A DNA stretch of 23,744 bases. Source: Candidatus Effluviviaceae Genus I sp. GTDB lineage: Bacteria; Joyebacterota; Joyebacteria; Joyebacterales; Joyebacteraceae. The DNA lies in assembly GCA_016867725.1 (NCBI GenBank), contig VGIX01000027.1:1-23744 (forward strand). The letters run 5' to 3'. Below, piece by piece: positions 15,659 to 23,198 of the stretch (positions are counted from its first letter, which is position 1; each line of letters opens with the position of its first letter). The translations under genes and the position numbers were made by a program. The notes beneath the pieces are model-generated. The model made no database searches. It was not told the DNA's origin and was given only the letters and a program-made list of their open reading frames with translations.

Positions 15659-16120
15659 CTAGTCGCCGAACTCGTACCCGAGCTCGCGCCACTTCGCGAG
15701 GATGTCGTCCTTGCCCATGAATCCCTGATGTCGGGCGAGCTCGTTCCCTTCCTCGTCGAAGAAGATCTGCGTCGGGATGACGCGGACGCCGTACTGCTTC
15801 CCGGGCGCCGGGTCCTTCCACACGTCCACGAACTGCACCTCGAAGCGGTCCGCGTGGGTCGTCTTGAGCTCCTCGAGGATCGGCGCCATCATCTTGCAGG
15901 GGACGCACTTGTCGGCGCCGAGGTCCATGAGCCGCGGGAGCGCCTTCGGTGTCTCGGCAGGCGCGGCGGCTTCCGTCCTCTGCTGATCGCCCGCGGCCTT
16001 CTGCTCGACCCTGTCGCCGCAGCCCGCGGCCGTGAGCGTGAGCGCGGCGACGAGAACCGCGAGGCATGTCGGACCCAGGGGACGCCTGGACCTGCGCCTC
16101 GCGTCGGACACTGCGGCCAT
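15659..16120 (-). CDS. Lipoprotein thioredoxin, periplasm-facing
   Basis: A 153-residue thioredoxin-fold protein with a signal peptide and lipobox: hydrophobic segment 19-31, then TAAG-Cys34 as the lipidated residue, then a polar Ala/Gln-rich linker (35-58). The thioredoxin domain has the active site CVPC at 72-75 preceded by LGADK, and the cis-Pro is Pro106 in VRVIPTQIFF. CVPC differs from the CGPC of general thioredoxins and is common in thioredoxins paired with CcdA. The ATG at 16120 has SD GGGAGGT five bases upstream. It should be anchored in the membrane and face the periplasm, receiving electrons from the CcdA encoded next. It is the second gene of the ArsR-headed operon, 42 bases after the regulator. 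Target unknown: reduction of a metalloid or of a partner disulfide is inference. Confidence 0.92.
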   Translation of the reverse strand: MAAVSDARRRSRRPLGPTCLAVLVAALTLTAAGCGDRVEQKAAGDQQRTEAAAPAETPKALPRLMDLGADKCVPCKMMAPILEELKTTHADRFEVQFVDVWKDPAPGKQYGVRVIPTQIFFDEEGNELARHQGFMGKDDILAKWRELGYEFGD

Positions 16121-16162
16121 CCGTGACCTCCCGTTGTGCTGCCGCCGAACTGCGATCGGGTC

Positions 16163-16495
16163 CTATGCTCTTGCGCGGCAGGAGGGCGCGCTGCACTCGG
16201 AGGAACCGTGCGCCAGCACCTCCTCGACGCACTCGAAGAACCCGAGCACGCATCTGAGCGCAAGGCTGTAGTAGACCTCGTTGCCACGGCGCTCGTCCTT
16301 CACGATGCCGACCGACTTCAAGAGAGCCAGGTGCTTCGAGACCGTGGAGATGTCGGCGCCGACCATGTCCGTGAGCTCGTGGACGCAGCGCTCTCCGCGG
16401 GCGAGTTCTTCCACGATGTAGAGGCGCGTGGGGTGGGCGATCGCCTTCATGACCTTGACTCTTGGGGCCAGGCGCTCCGCTGTGGCTCGGTCCAT
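16163..16495 (-). CDS. ArsR/SmtB-family metal(loid)-responsive repressor
   Basis: A 110-residue winged-helix repressor. After KVMKAIAHPTRLYIVEEL, the DNA-recognition helix ADISTVSKHLALLKSVGIV and wing DERRGNEVYYSL are textbook ArsR. Likely sensor cysteines are Cys37 in ERCVHEL (near the alpha-3 position used by classical ArsR) and a C-terminal set, Cys82, Cys89, Cys101 and Cys106. The classical CVCDL pair is reduced to one Cys here, so the site probably uses C-terminal thiols, as in other ArsR subtypes that bind As(III). The ATG at 16495 has GGAGGT about six bases upstream; the longer frame back to 16618 crosses the promoter and is rejected. First gene of the operon, so it should control itself and the downstream genes through the operator at 16518-16533. 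Confidence 0.9.
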   Translation of the reverse strand: MDRATAERLAPRVKVMKAIAHPTRLYIVEELARGERCVHELTDMVGADISTVSKHLALLKSVGIVKDERRGNEVYYSLALRCVLGFFECVEEVLAHGSSECSAPSCRARA

Positions 16496-16517
16496 GGACC
16501 ACCTCCCGGTGAAGTGC

Positions 16518-16533
16518 TTGGCAATTTTACCAA
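16518..16533 (-). promoter_or_regulatory. Putative ArsR operator overlapping the -10 box
   Basis: TTGGCAATTTTACCAA is an imperfect 16-base palindrome: six of eight positions of the two halves (TTGGCAAT and TTGGTAAA) match. It covers the -10 hexamer TAAAAT (16529-16524) and is a strikingly AT-rich island in GC-rich DNA, as expected of an autoregulatory ArsR site. It starts 22 bases upstream of the repressor ATG. Confidence 0.55.
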
Positions 16534-16551
16534 ATACCCGCGGCGGGTCAA
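16524..16551 (-). promoter_or_regulatory. Sigma70-type promoter of the arsR-trx-ccdA-permease operon
   Basis: On the minus strand TTGACC (-35) at 16551-16546 is separated by 16 bases from TAAAAT (-10) at 16529-16524; each has five of six consensus matches. Transcription would start near 16516, giving a short leader of about 20 bases carrying the SD for the ATG at 16495. Confidence 0.68.
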
Positions 16552-16574
16552 GCGCGACGTGGCCGCCGGGGGAG

Positions 16575-16612
16575 TTGCCCGGCGCGCCCGTTCGGTGCAG
16601 AATGGGGCACCG
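16575..16612 (+). promoter_or_regulatory. Candidate promoter and operator for the repeat-protein/glycosyltransferase pair
   Basis: TTGCCC at 16575-16580, a 17-base spacer and CAGAAT at 16598-16603 form a moderate sigma70-type promoter (four of six matches in each box), about 90 bases ahead of the start at 16699. A perfect 6-base inverted repeat with an 8-base centre, CGGTGC at 16593-16598 and GCACCG at 16607-16612, overlaps the -10 box and could be a repressor site. A 12-base palindrome GGGCTGCAGCCC lies further down the leader at 16640-16651. Confidence 0.38.
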
Positions 16613-16698
16613 CTTCAATGGCGAGTGGCGGGAGGCCCCGGGCTGCAGCCCACGGTGAGGCCCCGGCCCGCGCGAGTCCGGCTCTGATGGGGATGTCC

Positions 16699-19600
16699 AT
16701 GGCGGTCGTGCGTTCGAAGATGACCCGAGGGATGTGGTCGGTTGCGGGGCTGCTCCTGGCCGTGGCGCTCGGGGGCTGGGAGTGCCCGATGGGGCCCAGC
16801 GAGCCGAGGCCCGCGATGGGGCGGGTGACGCCCGCGGCTCTCGACTTCGGGAGCGTGGCGGTCGGGTCGTCCCTGGACGCGACCTTCACCATCACGAACA
16901 CCGGCGAGAAGACGCTCAGAGGGTCCGTGACCGAGGCGTGCGAGCACTTCGCCGTCGTGTCGGGCGCCGGCAGTTTCACCCTGGAGAGCGGCCAGGCCAG
17001 GCAGGTCGTCGTGCGATTCTCGCCGACGTCCCCGGGGCCGAAGGCGTGTGTGGTTGACACGGGTGCCCCTGCCTGCCCGGATGTCGAGTGCGCGGGAGTG
17101 GGGATCGAGGATGCGCCCGCGTGCAGCGTGGCTCCGACGTCGCTGGACTTCGGAACGGTGACGCCTGGCCAGACGGCGGACCGCAGCTTCACGATATCGA
17201 ACGTCGGAAGCGGGACGCTGGCCGGCGCGGTGAGCGAGGCGTGCGCGGAGTACTCGCTGGTGTCGGGCGGCGGCGCGTACGCGTTGGGCGCGGGGGCGAC
17301 TCGGACGGTGACGGTGCGGTTCATGGCGCCGGCGACGCCCGGCTCGTACCCGTGTGTGGTCGAGACGGGGACCGCGCTGTGCTCCGACGTGACCTGCTCG
17401 GCTGTCGTGCCCGAGCCGGACCCGGCGTGTCTGGTCGAGCCCGCGGCGCTCGACTTCGGCGAGGTGAGGCCGGGCGAGACCGCGGACCGGTCGTTCACGA
17501 TCACGAACGTCGGCGGCGGGACGCTGGTCGGGGCGGTGAGCGAGACGTGCCCGGAGTACGCCGTGGTCTCGGGCGGAGGGCTCTTCGCCCTCGGCGCGGG
17601 CGCGAGCCGCGTGGTGACGGCGCGGTTCACGGCGCCCGCGACGCCCGGCGAATACGTCTGCGCGGTGGGGACGGGAAGCGTGCTCTGCCCCGCGGTTGAC
17701 TGCGTGGCCGTCGTGCCGGAGCCCGATCCCTCGTGCTCGGTGGACCCGGTCGCGCTGGACTTCGGGCTCGTGGCGCCGGGGCAGGTGGTGGACCGCTCGT
17801 TCACGATCACGAACACAGGCGGCGGGACGCTCCGGGGCACGGTGAGCGAGTCGTGCGCCGAGTACGCGCTGGCGTCGGGCGGCGGCCCGTTCGCGCTCGG
17901 CGCGGGGGCGAGCCGCACGGTGACGGTGCGGCTCTCGGCACCGGTCACGCCGGGGTCCTACCCGTGCGCGGTGGAGACGGGGACCGCGTTGTGCGCGGGT
18001 GTGAGCTGTACGGCGACGGTGCCCGAGCCCAACCCTGCGTGCGTGGTCAGCCCCACGAGCCTGGACTTCGGGAGCGTGCTTCCGGGGCAGACCGTGGACC
18101 GCGCCTTCACGGTCACGAACGTCGGTGGCGGGACGTTGAGCGGCGCGGTGAGCGAGGCGTGCGCGGAGTACGCGCTGGTGTCGGGCGGCGGCGCGTACGC
18201 GCTCGACGCGGGGGCGAGCCGCACGGTGACGGTGCGGTTCACAGCGCCCGCGACGCCCGGGTCGTACCCGTGCGCGGTGGAGACGGGGAGCGTGCTCTGC
18301 TCCGATGTGAGCTGCGCCGCCACCGTTCCGGAGCCGGACCCCGCGTGCTTGGTGAGCCCGACGAGTCTGAACTTCGGGAGCGTGCCTTCGGGACAGAGCG
18401 TGAACCGGTCGTTCACGATCACGAACGTCGGCGGCGGGACGTTGAGTGGCACGGTGAGCGAGGCGTGCGCCGAGTACGCGCTGGTGTCTGGCGGTGGCGC
18501 GTATGCCCTCGGCGCGGGTGCCAGCCGCACGGTGACGGTGCGGTTCACGGCGCCGGTGACGCCCGGGTCGTACCCGTGCACGGTGGAGACGGGAAGCGCG
18601 CTCTGCGCGGACGTCTCGTGCGCGGCGACCGTGCCTGAGCCGGATCCGGCGTGCTCGGTCAGCCCGACGAGCCTGAACTTCGGGATCGTGGCCCCGGGGC
18701 AGGCCGCGAACCGCTCGTTCACGATCACGAACACCGGCGGCGGGACGCTGAGCGGCGAGGTGAGTGAGAACTGCGACGGCTACGAGATCCTGTCGGGCGG
18801 CGGTGCGTACGCGCTCGGCGCTGGGGCGAGCCGGACGGTGACGGTGCGGTTCACGGCGCCAGTGGCGCCCGGGTCGTACCCGTGCACGGTGGAGACGGGG
18901 AGCGCCCTCTGCGCGGATGTCTCGTGCGCGGCGACGGTGCCTGAGCCGGACCCTGAGTGCTGGGTGAGCGCCGACACGCTGGACTTCGGCGAGGCGCGTC
19001 CGGGCGAGACGGTGGACCGCTCGCTCACGGTGAGAAACGTCGGTGGCGGGACGCTCGTGGGTGTGGTGAGCGAGGAGTGCGACGACTACGAGATCTTGTC
19101 TGGCGGTGGAGCCTACGCCCTGGCGGCGGGTGACAGCGTGGTGGTGACCGTGCGGTTCACGGCGCCCTCGATGCCCGGGTCGTACCCGTGCGCGGTGGAG
19201 ACGGGGAGCGCGCTCTGCGCCGATGTGAGCTGTGCGGCGACCGTGCCGGAGCCGGATCCGGAGTGCTGGGTGGAGCCGGTGGAACTGGACTTCGGCGAGG
19301 CGCGTCCCGGCGAGACCGCGGACCGCTCGTTCACGGTGCGGAACATGGGCGGCGGGACGCTGAGCGGCGTGGTGAGCGAGGACTGCGACAGCTACGAGAT
19401 CCTGTCCGGCGGTGGAGCATACGCGCTGACGGCCGGCGACAGCGTGGTCGTGACGGTGCGGTTCACGGCGCCTGAGACGCCGGGCGAGTACCCGTGCACG
19501 GTGGAGACTGGGAGCGCGCTGTGCGCCGATGTGACCTGCACGGCGACGGTGCCTGAGCCTGACCCGGCGTGCTGGGTGAGCGCGGACACGCTGGACTTCG

Positions 19601-20484
19601 GCGAGGCGCGTCCCGGCGAGACGGTGGACCGCTCGTTCACGGTGCGGAACGTCGGCGGCGGGATGCTGGAGGGGGCGGTGAGCGAGGCGTGCGACGACTA
19701 CGAGATCCTGTCGGGCGGTGGAGCGTACGCGCTGGCGGCCGGCGACAGCGTGGTGGTGACGGTGCGGTTCACGGCGCTTGAGACGCCGGGCGAGTACCCG
19801 TGCACAGTGGAGACGGGAAGCGCCCTGTGCGCGGACGTGAGCTGCACGGCCGTCGCGCTCCCGGCGCTCGAGACGGCGTACCTCACGTTCCGGGCGACCT
19901 CCGACACCACCTGGACCCTCGACACCAACCTCCCGAGCGAGTACTGGACCGGCTGCGCGCTCGTGTATGACGAGGAGACGAGGATCACCCACGAGCCCGA
20001 GAGCGCGTGTTCGCACGAGTACGGACTCCGCTGCGGCGCAGGACCGGCCGACGACGCGAAGTTCTGGCTCGAGGGTCTGTACCTCGAATCGGCCGTCACC
20101 TCGGTGGACGTGACCTTCGAGGCGCTACGGGAGTCCGCGGCGGTGTTCCTTCTCACGGTTGACACCGGCGGCGGCGACGAGGACGCGTGTCAGCTCCCGA
20201 CCCACGGCGAGGAGCCTACCGTCGAGTGCCGCGCGTACGACGGCGACCAACGCGGCGTCGTCTGCGGCGACCAGCTCGTCCTGCCGGGGTCATCTAACCT
20301 GATCAGGATCGGCGCCGACGAGAACGAGAGCCAGACCGACGCCGGCATCTTCTTCAGCGCGGTCACCCTCACGTTCAACGGGTGGCTCGTCGAGCCGCCC
20401 GGGCGCGGACGCGTCGACGAAGGCGGCCTGCCGCTGCGCCGGGCGATCGGGCGCAGCACTGCCCTCTCGGGAGCACGCGAATGA
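16699..20484 (+). CDS. Giant secreted ASH/HYDIN-type Ig-repeat protein with five Cys per repeat
   Basis: A 1,261-residue exported protein. I choose the ATG at 16699 (GGGGA five bases upstream; ATGs at 16687 and 16693 are alternatives). A signal peptide (MWSVAGLLLAVALGG, about 12-26) is followed by a Cys at residue 29 that lacks a good lipobox. Ten beta-sandwich repeats of the 'choice-of-anchor D' kind follow, each beginning x-V-x-P-x-x-LDFG and containing FTITNxGGGTL, SGGGAYAL and TVTVRFTAP. The first is divergent, the next nine are near copies of 102 residues. Each has Cys at repeat positions 40, 77, 86, 91 and 102, the last within VPEPDPxC linkers. Repeats 7-9 share a Trp-Val start and EARPGET. 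Residues from about 1054 form a different Cys-containing C-terminal domain (CALVYDEETRI, FFSAVTLTFNG) with no recognised sorting signal. Probably a surface stalk or adhesin. Confidence 0.85.
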   Translation: MAVVRSKMTRGMWSVAGLLLAVALGGWECPMGPSEPRPAMGRVTPAALDFGSVAVGSSLDATFTITNTGEKTLRGSVTEACEHFAVVSGAGSFTLESGQARQVVVRFSPTSPGPKACVVDTGAPACPDVECAGVGIEDAPACSVAPTSLDFGTVTPGQTADRSFTISNVGSGTLAGAVSEACAEYSLVSGGGAYALGAGATRTVTVRFMAPATPGSYPCVVETGTALCSDVTCSAVVPEPDPACLVEPAALDFGEVRPGETADRSFTITNVGGGTLVGAVSETCPEYAVVSGGGLFALGAGASRVVTARFTAPATPGEYVCAVGTGSVLCPAVDCVAVVPEPDPSCSVDPVALDFGLVAPGQVVDRSFTITNTGGGTLRGTVSESCAEYALASGGGPFALGAGASRTVTVRLSAPVTPGSYPCAVETGTALCAGVSCTATVPEPNPACVVSPTSLDFGSVLPGQTVDRAFTVTNVGGGTLSGAVSEACAEYALVSGGGAYALDAGASRTVTVRFTAPATPGSYPCAVETGSVLCSDVSCAATVPEPDPACLVSPTSLNFGSVPSGQSVNRSFTITNVGGGTLSGTVSEACAEYALVSGGGAYALGAGASRTVTVRFTAPVTPGSYPCTVETGSALCADVSCAATVPEPDPACSVSPTSLNFGIVAPGQAANRSFTITNTGGGTLSGEVSENCDGYEILSGGGAYALGAGASRTVTVRFTAPVAPGSYPCTVETGSALCADVSCAATVPEPDPECWVSADTLDFGEARPGETVDRSLTVRNVGGGTLVGVVSEECDDYEILSGGGAYALAAGDSVVVTVRFTAPSMPGSYPCAVETGSALCADVSCAATVPEPDPECWVEPVELDFGEARPGETADRSFTVRNMGGGTLSGVVSEDCDSYEILSGGGAYALTAGDSVVVTVRFTAPETPGEYPCTVETGSALCADVTCTATVPEPDPACWVSADTLDFGEARPGETVDRSFTVRNVGGGMLEGAVSEACDDYEILSGGGAYALAAGDSVVVTVRFTALETPGEYPCTVETGSALCADVSCTAVALPALETAYLTFRATSDTTWTLDTNLPSEYWTGCALVYDEETRITHEPESACSHEYGLRCGAGPADDAKFWLEGLYLESAVTSVDVTFEALRESAAVFLLTVDTGGGDEDACQLPTHGEEPTVECRAYDGDQRGVVCGDQLVLPGSSNLIRIGADENESQTDAGIFFSAVTLTFNGWLVEPPGRGRVDEGGLPLRRAIGRSTALSGARE
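17125..19857 (+). repeat. Nine tandem 306-bp coding repeats
   Basis: Units begin at 17125, 17431, 17737, 18043, 18349, 18655, 18961, 19267 and 19573, exactly 306 bases apart with no insertion or deletion, the last being cut short where the C-terminal domain begins. A divergent tenth copy precedes them (its LDFG codons begin at 16840, 303 bases before those of the next unit). Long open frames in other phases and on the opposite strand across this block are by-products of the repeat. Confidence 0.93.
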
Positions 20485-21662
20485 CGGGCCTCCCTCGGAA
20501 GATCGGGATCCTCACTGACGCTCGGGCCTGGGGCGGAGCGGAGGTCTACCTCCTGCAGTTGGCGGAAGCCGTCCGCGACGCGGGGTGGGACCTCTCGATC
20601 TTCTGCGCGGACCGGCCGGCTGCCGCGGGATGGGTCCGTGAGCTCGAGGGCCGCGGGCTGCGGGTCGTCCGGTACCGGCCCACGAAGGAGTACAACCCGC
20701 TCGGCTACTTCGTGGCTCGACGACTCCTGCGGGGACTGGACGTCGTGCACGTCAACAAGACGGCGCCGAGGAACAGCCTGCCCGCGATCGTCGCTGCGAG
20801 GAGGAGCGGGGCGGCGGTCGTGCTTGCGACGGAGCATCTCGCCGGCCCGGCGATCTCCCACTACCCGTTCGGGCAGGCAGCCGTCACGCGTCTCGTTCGC
20901 TGGACCAACGGGATGCTCGACATGACGATCGCCGTCTCCGAGCTCAGCCGGGACGCGCTGGTGAGGGAATACGGCCTCGATCCGTCCAAGGTCGTCGTGA
21001 TCGGGAACGGGGTTGACCTCGCGCGCTTCGACCGGGCGTTCGACGTCGGCGCAGTGCGCTCCGACCTGGGGATCGGCCGGGACGACCGCGTCGTGACCCT
21101 CATCGGGGAGCTGTGCGACCGCAAGGGACAGCGCTACGCGCTGGAGGCCGCGCCGCGGATCAGGGAGAGGGTCCCGGGCCTCAAGCTCCTCTTCGTGGGA
21201 GGTGGCGGGCTCGAGCGCGAGCTTCGAGACGCCGCGGAGCGGCTTGGCGTGTCGGACGTGGTCGTCTTCGCGGGCGTCCGGCGCGACGTTCCAGCGATCC
21301 TCGCGGCGTCCGACCTTCTGATCCTCCCGTCCGAGGACGAGTGCTTTCCCTTCGCGATCCTCGAGGCCATGGCATCGCGGCTTCCCGTCGTCGCCTCCGA
21401 CGTCGGCGGCATCAGGGACGCCGTCGAGCACGGCGTGACGGGACTCGTGGTCGCGCCCTGCGATGTCGGCGCGTTGGCCCGCGCCGTCACCGAGGTTCTG
21501 AGCGATCCGCGCCGCGCCAAGGCCATGGGCTCTGCGGGCAGGGCGAAGGTGGAGGCGGAGTTCAGCGTGAAGGTCTGCACCAATGCAGTCCTTCGTCTCT
21601 ACGAGGAGCTCCTCAGCCGGCGGGCGGACGGCGCCGCCGGCTCATCGGGGCGTCACGGCTGA
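20481..21662 (+). CDS. GT4-family (GT-B fold) glycosyltransferase
   Basis: A 393-residue retaining glycosyltransferase, cytoplasmic or membrane-associated, using a nucleotide-sugar donor. The N-terminal acceptor domain begins KIGILTDARAWGGAEVYLLQ with the glycine-rich loop; the donor domain has VVVIGNGVDLARF (172-183), GELCDRKGQ (209-217), LLFVGGGG and the EX7E motif with Glu287 and Glu295 (DECFPFAILEAM), then LPVVASDVGG. The ATG at 20481 overlaps the stop of the repeat-protein gene (ATGA) and has GGGAG seven bases upstream, so it is translationally coupled to that gene. It ends two bases before the convergent flippase gene. Coupling suggests it modifies, or acts in the same envelope structure as, the repeat protein, but a role in the adjacent polysaccharide pathway is equally possible. 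Sugar specificity cannot be read from sequence. Confidence 0.93.
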   Translation: MTGLPRKIGILTDARAWGGAEVYLLQLAEAVRDAGWDLSIFCADRPAAAGWVRELEGRGLRVVRYRPTKEYNPLGYFVARRLLRGLDVVHVNKTAPRNSLPAIVAARRSGAAVVLATEHLAGPAISHYPFGQAAVTRLVRWTNGMLDMTIAVSELSRDALVREYGLDPSKVVVIGNGVDLARFDRAFDVGAVRSDLGIGRDDRVVTLIGELCDRKGQRYALEAAPRIRERVPGLKLLFVGGGGLERELRDAAERLGVSDVVVFAGVRRDVPAILAASDLLILPSEDECFPFAILEAMASRLPVVASDVGGIRDAVEHGVTGLVVAPCDVGALARAVTEVLSDPRRAKAMGSAGRAKVEAEFSVKVCTNAVLRLYEELLSRRADGAAGSSGRHG

Positions 21663-21664
21663 GG

Positions 21665-23194
21665 CTAGCCCCGCCCGCGCAGGAGCTTCGCGCGGGCGCG
21701 CCGCACCAGCAGACGGTCGTCCTCCTCGAATCCCATAAGAGCGAGCATGCCGAGAAACGCAGCGTAGGTCGCGGCGAAGATGCCTGCGATCGCGTAGATC
21801 CTGAGGTTCGGCGTGTTCGCGCGCAGGAGGATGTTCGCGGCGAGCGCCACCGCGCTCGCGGCGACGAGCTTGAGATAGGAGCGGCGGTACGGCCAGATGC
21901 CGAGCAGGACCCTCACCTGGACGAGGCCGACGAGGTTGATCACCGTGAGCGCGGCGGCCGTCGCGATCGCCGCGCCCAGCACGCCGTACCGCGGGATGTA
22001 GTAGAGGTTCAGGCCGATGTTCGCCGCCGTCACCGCGGCGATGTTGAAGGCGTTGTAGTTCTGGTGGCCCGACTGCACCAGGATCGTCCCCACGGGCCCC
22101 ACCGCGCAGCGCGAGAGCGCGCCGAACCCGAGCACCACGAGCGCCGCGTAGCCCGCCACGAAATCCCTGCCGAAGAACCCGAGAAGGTCGTCGCCGAAGC
22201 CGACCATCCAGATGAGCGCGGGCGTGACGACGATGAGCACGGTGCGCGTGAGCGAGGCGTAGAGGTCGCCGAGCTCGCGGCGCCTGCCGTTGTGGTAGAG
22301 CTCCGAGATGAGCGGCGCGAACGCGCTGTTGAAGGCCATGAAGACGAGCGCGAGCGTGTTCGTGATGAGGAACGCGATATTGTAGATGCCGACCGCCTCC
22401 GACGTGCTCAGGATGCCCAGCATGGTGCGGTCGGTGATGCTGAGGCTGTAGTTCATGAAGGCGACGAAGGTCATCGTGACGCTGAAGGGGAGGAGCGCGC
22501 GGTACGCGACGTCCGCGGCCCGAGGGCCCCTCGTGACGAACGGCGCGCGCCGGTTGATGATGGCGAGCATGGTCGCGGCGGCGACGACGTGCGCGGCGGC
22601 GAGCGCCCACGTGAGGCCGACGAGCCTGAGCCCCGCCGCGTAGAGCCCCAGGAAGATAGCGAGCTTCGCGACCTTGAAGACGATCTCGAGAGAGAACGTC
22701 TCCGCGCTCGCCTGCCGGACCGCGCGGAGGGCGAAGCCGAAGACGCTCATGAGCGCCGCGGGGACGATGGCCGCCGCGACGATCGGGACGAGAGGCAGGA
22801 GCCTCGGCTCGTTGAAGATGCGGTCGGCGAGCACGTTCCGGCCGAGCAGAAGGAGGACGGTCATGACCGCCCCGACGGCGACCGCGATGAGCGAGCCGCT
22901 CAGGAAGACGCGGGCGGCGCCGGCCCGGTCGCCGCGGCTGAGCTGCATCGGGATGAACCGCAGGAGCGTCGGCCCCATGCCGAACGAGGCGAGGAGCGAC
23001 AGGAGGAGGAGCGTCGTCTGCGCCAGCACGAACACGCCGAGGAGGTCGGCGCCCAGCACGCGCGCGAACACGAAGTTCAGGCCGAACCCGAGGAAGAGCC
23101 CGATGATCTGGTAGGCCACGACGCCCGTCGCCTGTTTGGTGACGTCAACGAGGTTCCGTTCGCGCGTGCTGTCCGTGGTGGCCGGTTCGTCCAT
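21665..23194 (-). CDS. Oligosaccharide flippase, Wzx/MurJ-like (MOP superfamily)
   Basis: A 509-residue polytopic protein of the polysaccharide biosynthesis/flippase family, with about 12-14 helices. It would move a lipid-linked oligosaccharide from the cytoplasmic to the periplasmic leaflet. Recognisable parts: an N-terminal TKQATGVVAYQIIGLFLGF helix followed by FARVLGADLLGVFVLAQT, the mid-protein SITDRTMLGILSTSEAVGIYNIAF, FNSAFAPLISELYHNGRRREL, and PRYGVLGAAIATA, all typical of Wzx-like proteins. The ATG at 23194 is the likely start and follows the phosphodiesterase stop by four bases, so the two are in an operon. It converges with the GT4 gene with a two-base gap. Together with the glycosyltransferases it points to surface glycan export; which glycan is unknown. 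Confidence 0.92.
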   Translation of the reverse strand: MDEPATTDSTRERNLVDVTKQATGVVAYQIIGLFLGFGLNFVFARVLGADLLGVFVLAQTTLLLLSLLASFGMGPTLLRFIPMQLSRGDRAGAARVFLSGSLIAVAVGAVMTVLLLLGRNVLADRIFNEPRLLPLVPIVAAAIVPAALMSVFGFALRAVRQASAETFSLEIVFKVAKLAIFLGLYAAGLRLVGLTWALAAAHVVAAATMLAIINRRAPFVTRGPRAADVAYRALLPFSVTMTFVAFMNYSLSITDRTMLGILSTSEAVGIYNIAFLITNTLALVFMAFNSAFAPLISELYHNGRRRELGDLYASLTRTVLIVVTPALIWMVGFGDDLLGFFGRDFVAGYAALVVLGFGALSRCAVGPVGTILVQSGHQNYNAFNIAAVTAANIGLNLYYIPRYGVLGAAIATAAALTVINLVGLVQVRVLLGIWPYRRSYLKLVAASAVALAANILLRANTPNLRIYAIAGIFAATYAAFLGMLALMGFEEDDRLLVRRARAKLLRGRG

Positions 23195-23198
23195 GGCG

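Noticed and set aside
16496-16618. Upstream in-frame extension of the ArsR repressor
   Set aside because: It crosses the promoter and operator; the ATG at 16495 has a strong SD and gives the normal ArsR length.
16640-16651. Palindrome GGGCTGCAGCCC in the repeat-gene leader as a regulatory site
   Set aside because: Perfect but GC-rich and isolated; no promoter element or second copy supports a role, so it is only mentioned with the promoter entry.
16548-20016. Long minus-strand open frames (over 1,100 and 460 codons) opposite the repeat protein
   Set aside because: They mirror the 306-bp repeat periodicity, are Arg/His/Pro/Ser/Thr-biased, lack an SD and domains, and run antisense to a clearly real protein.
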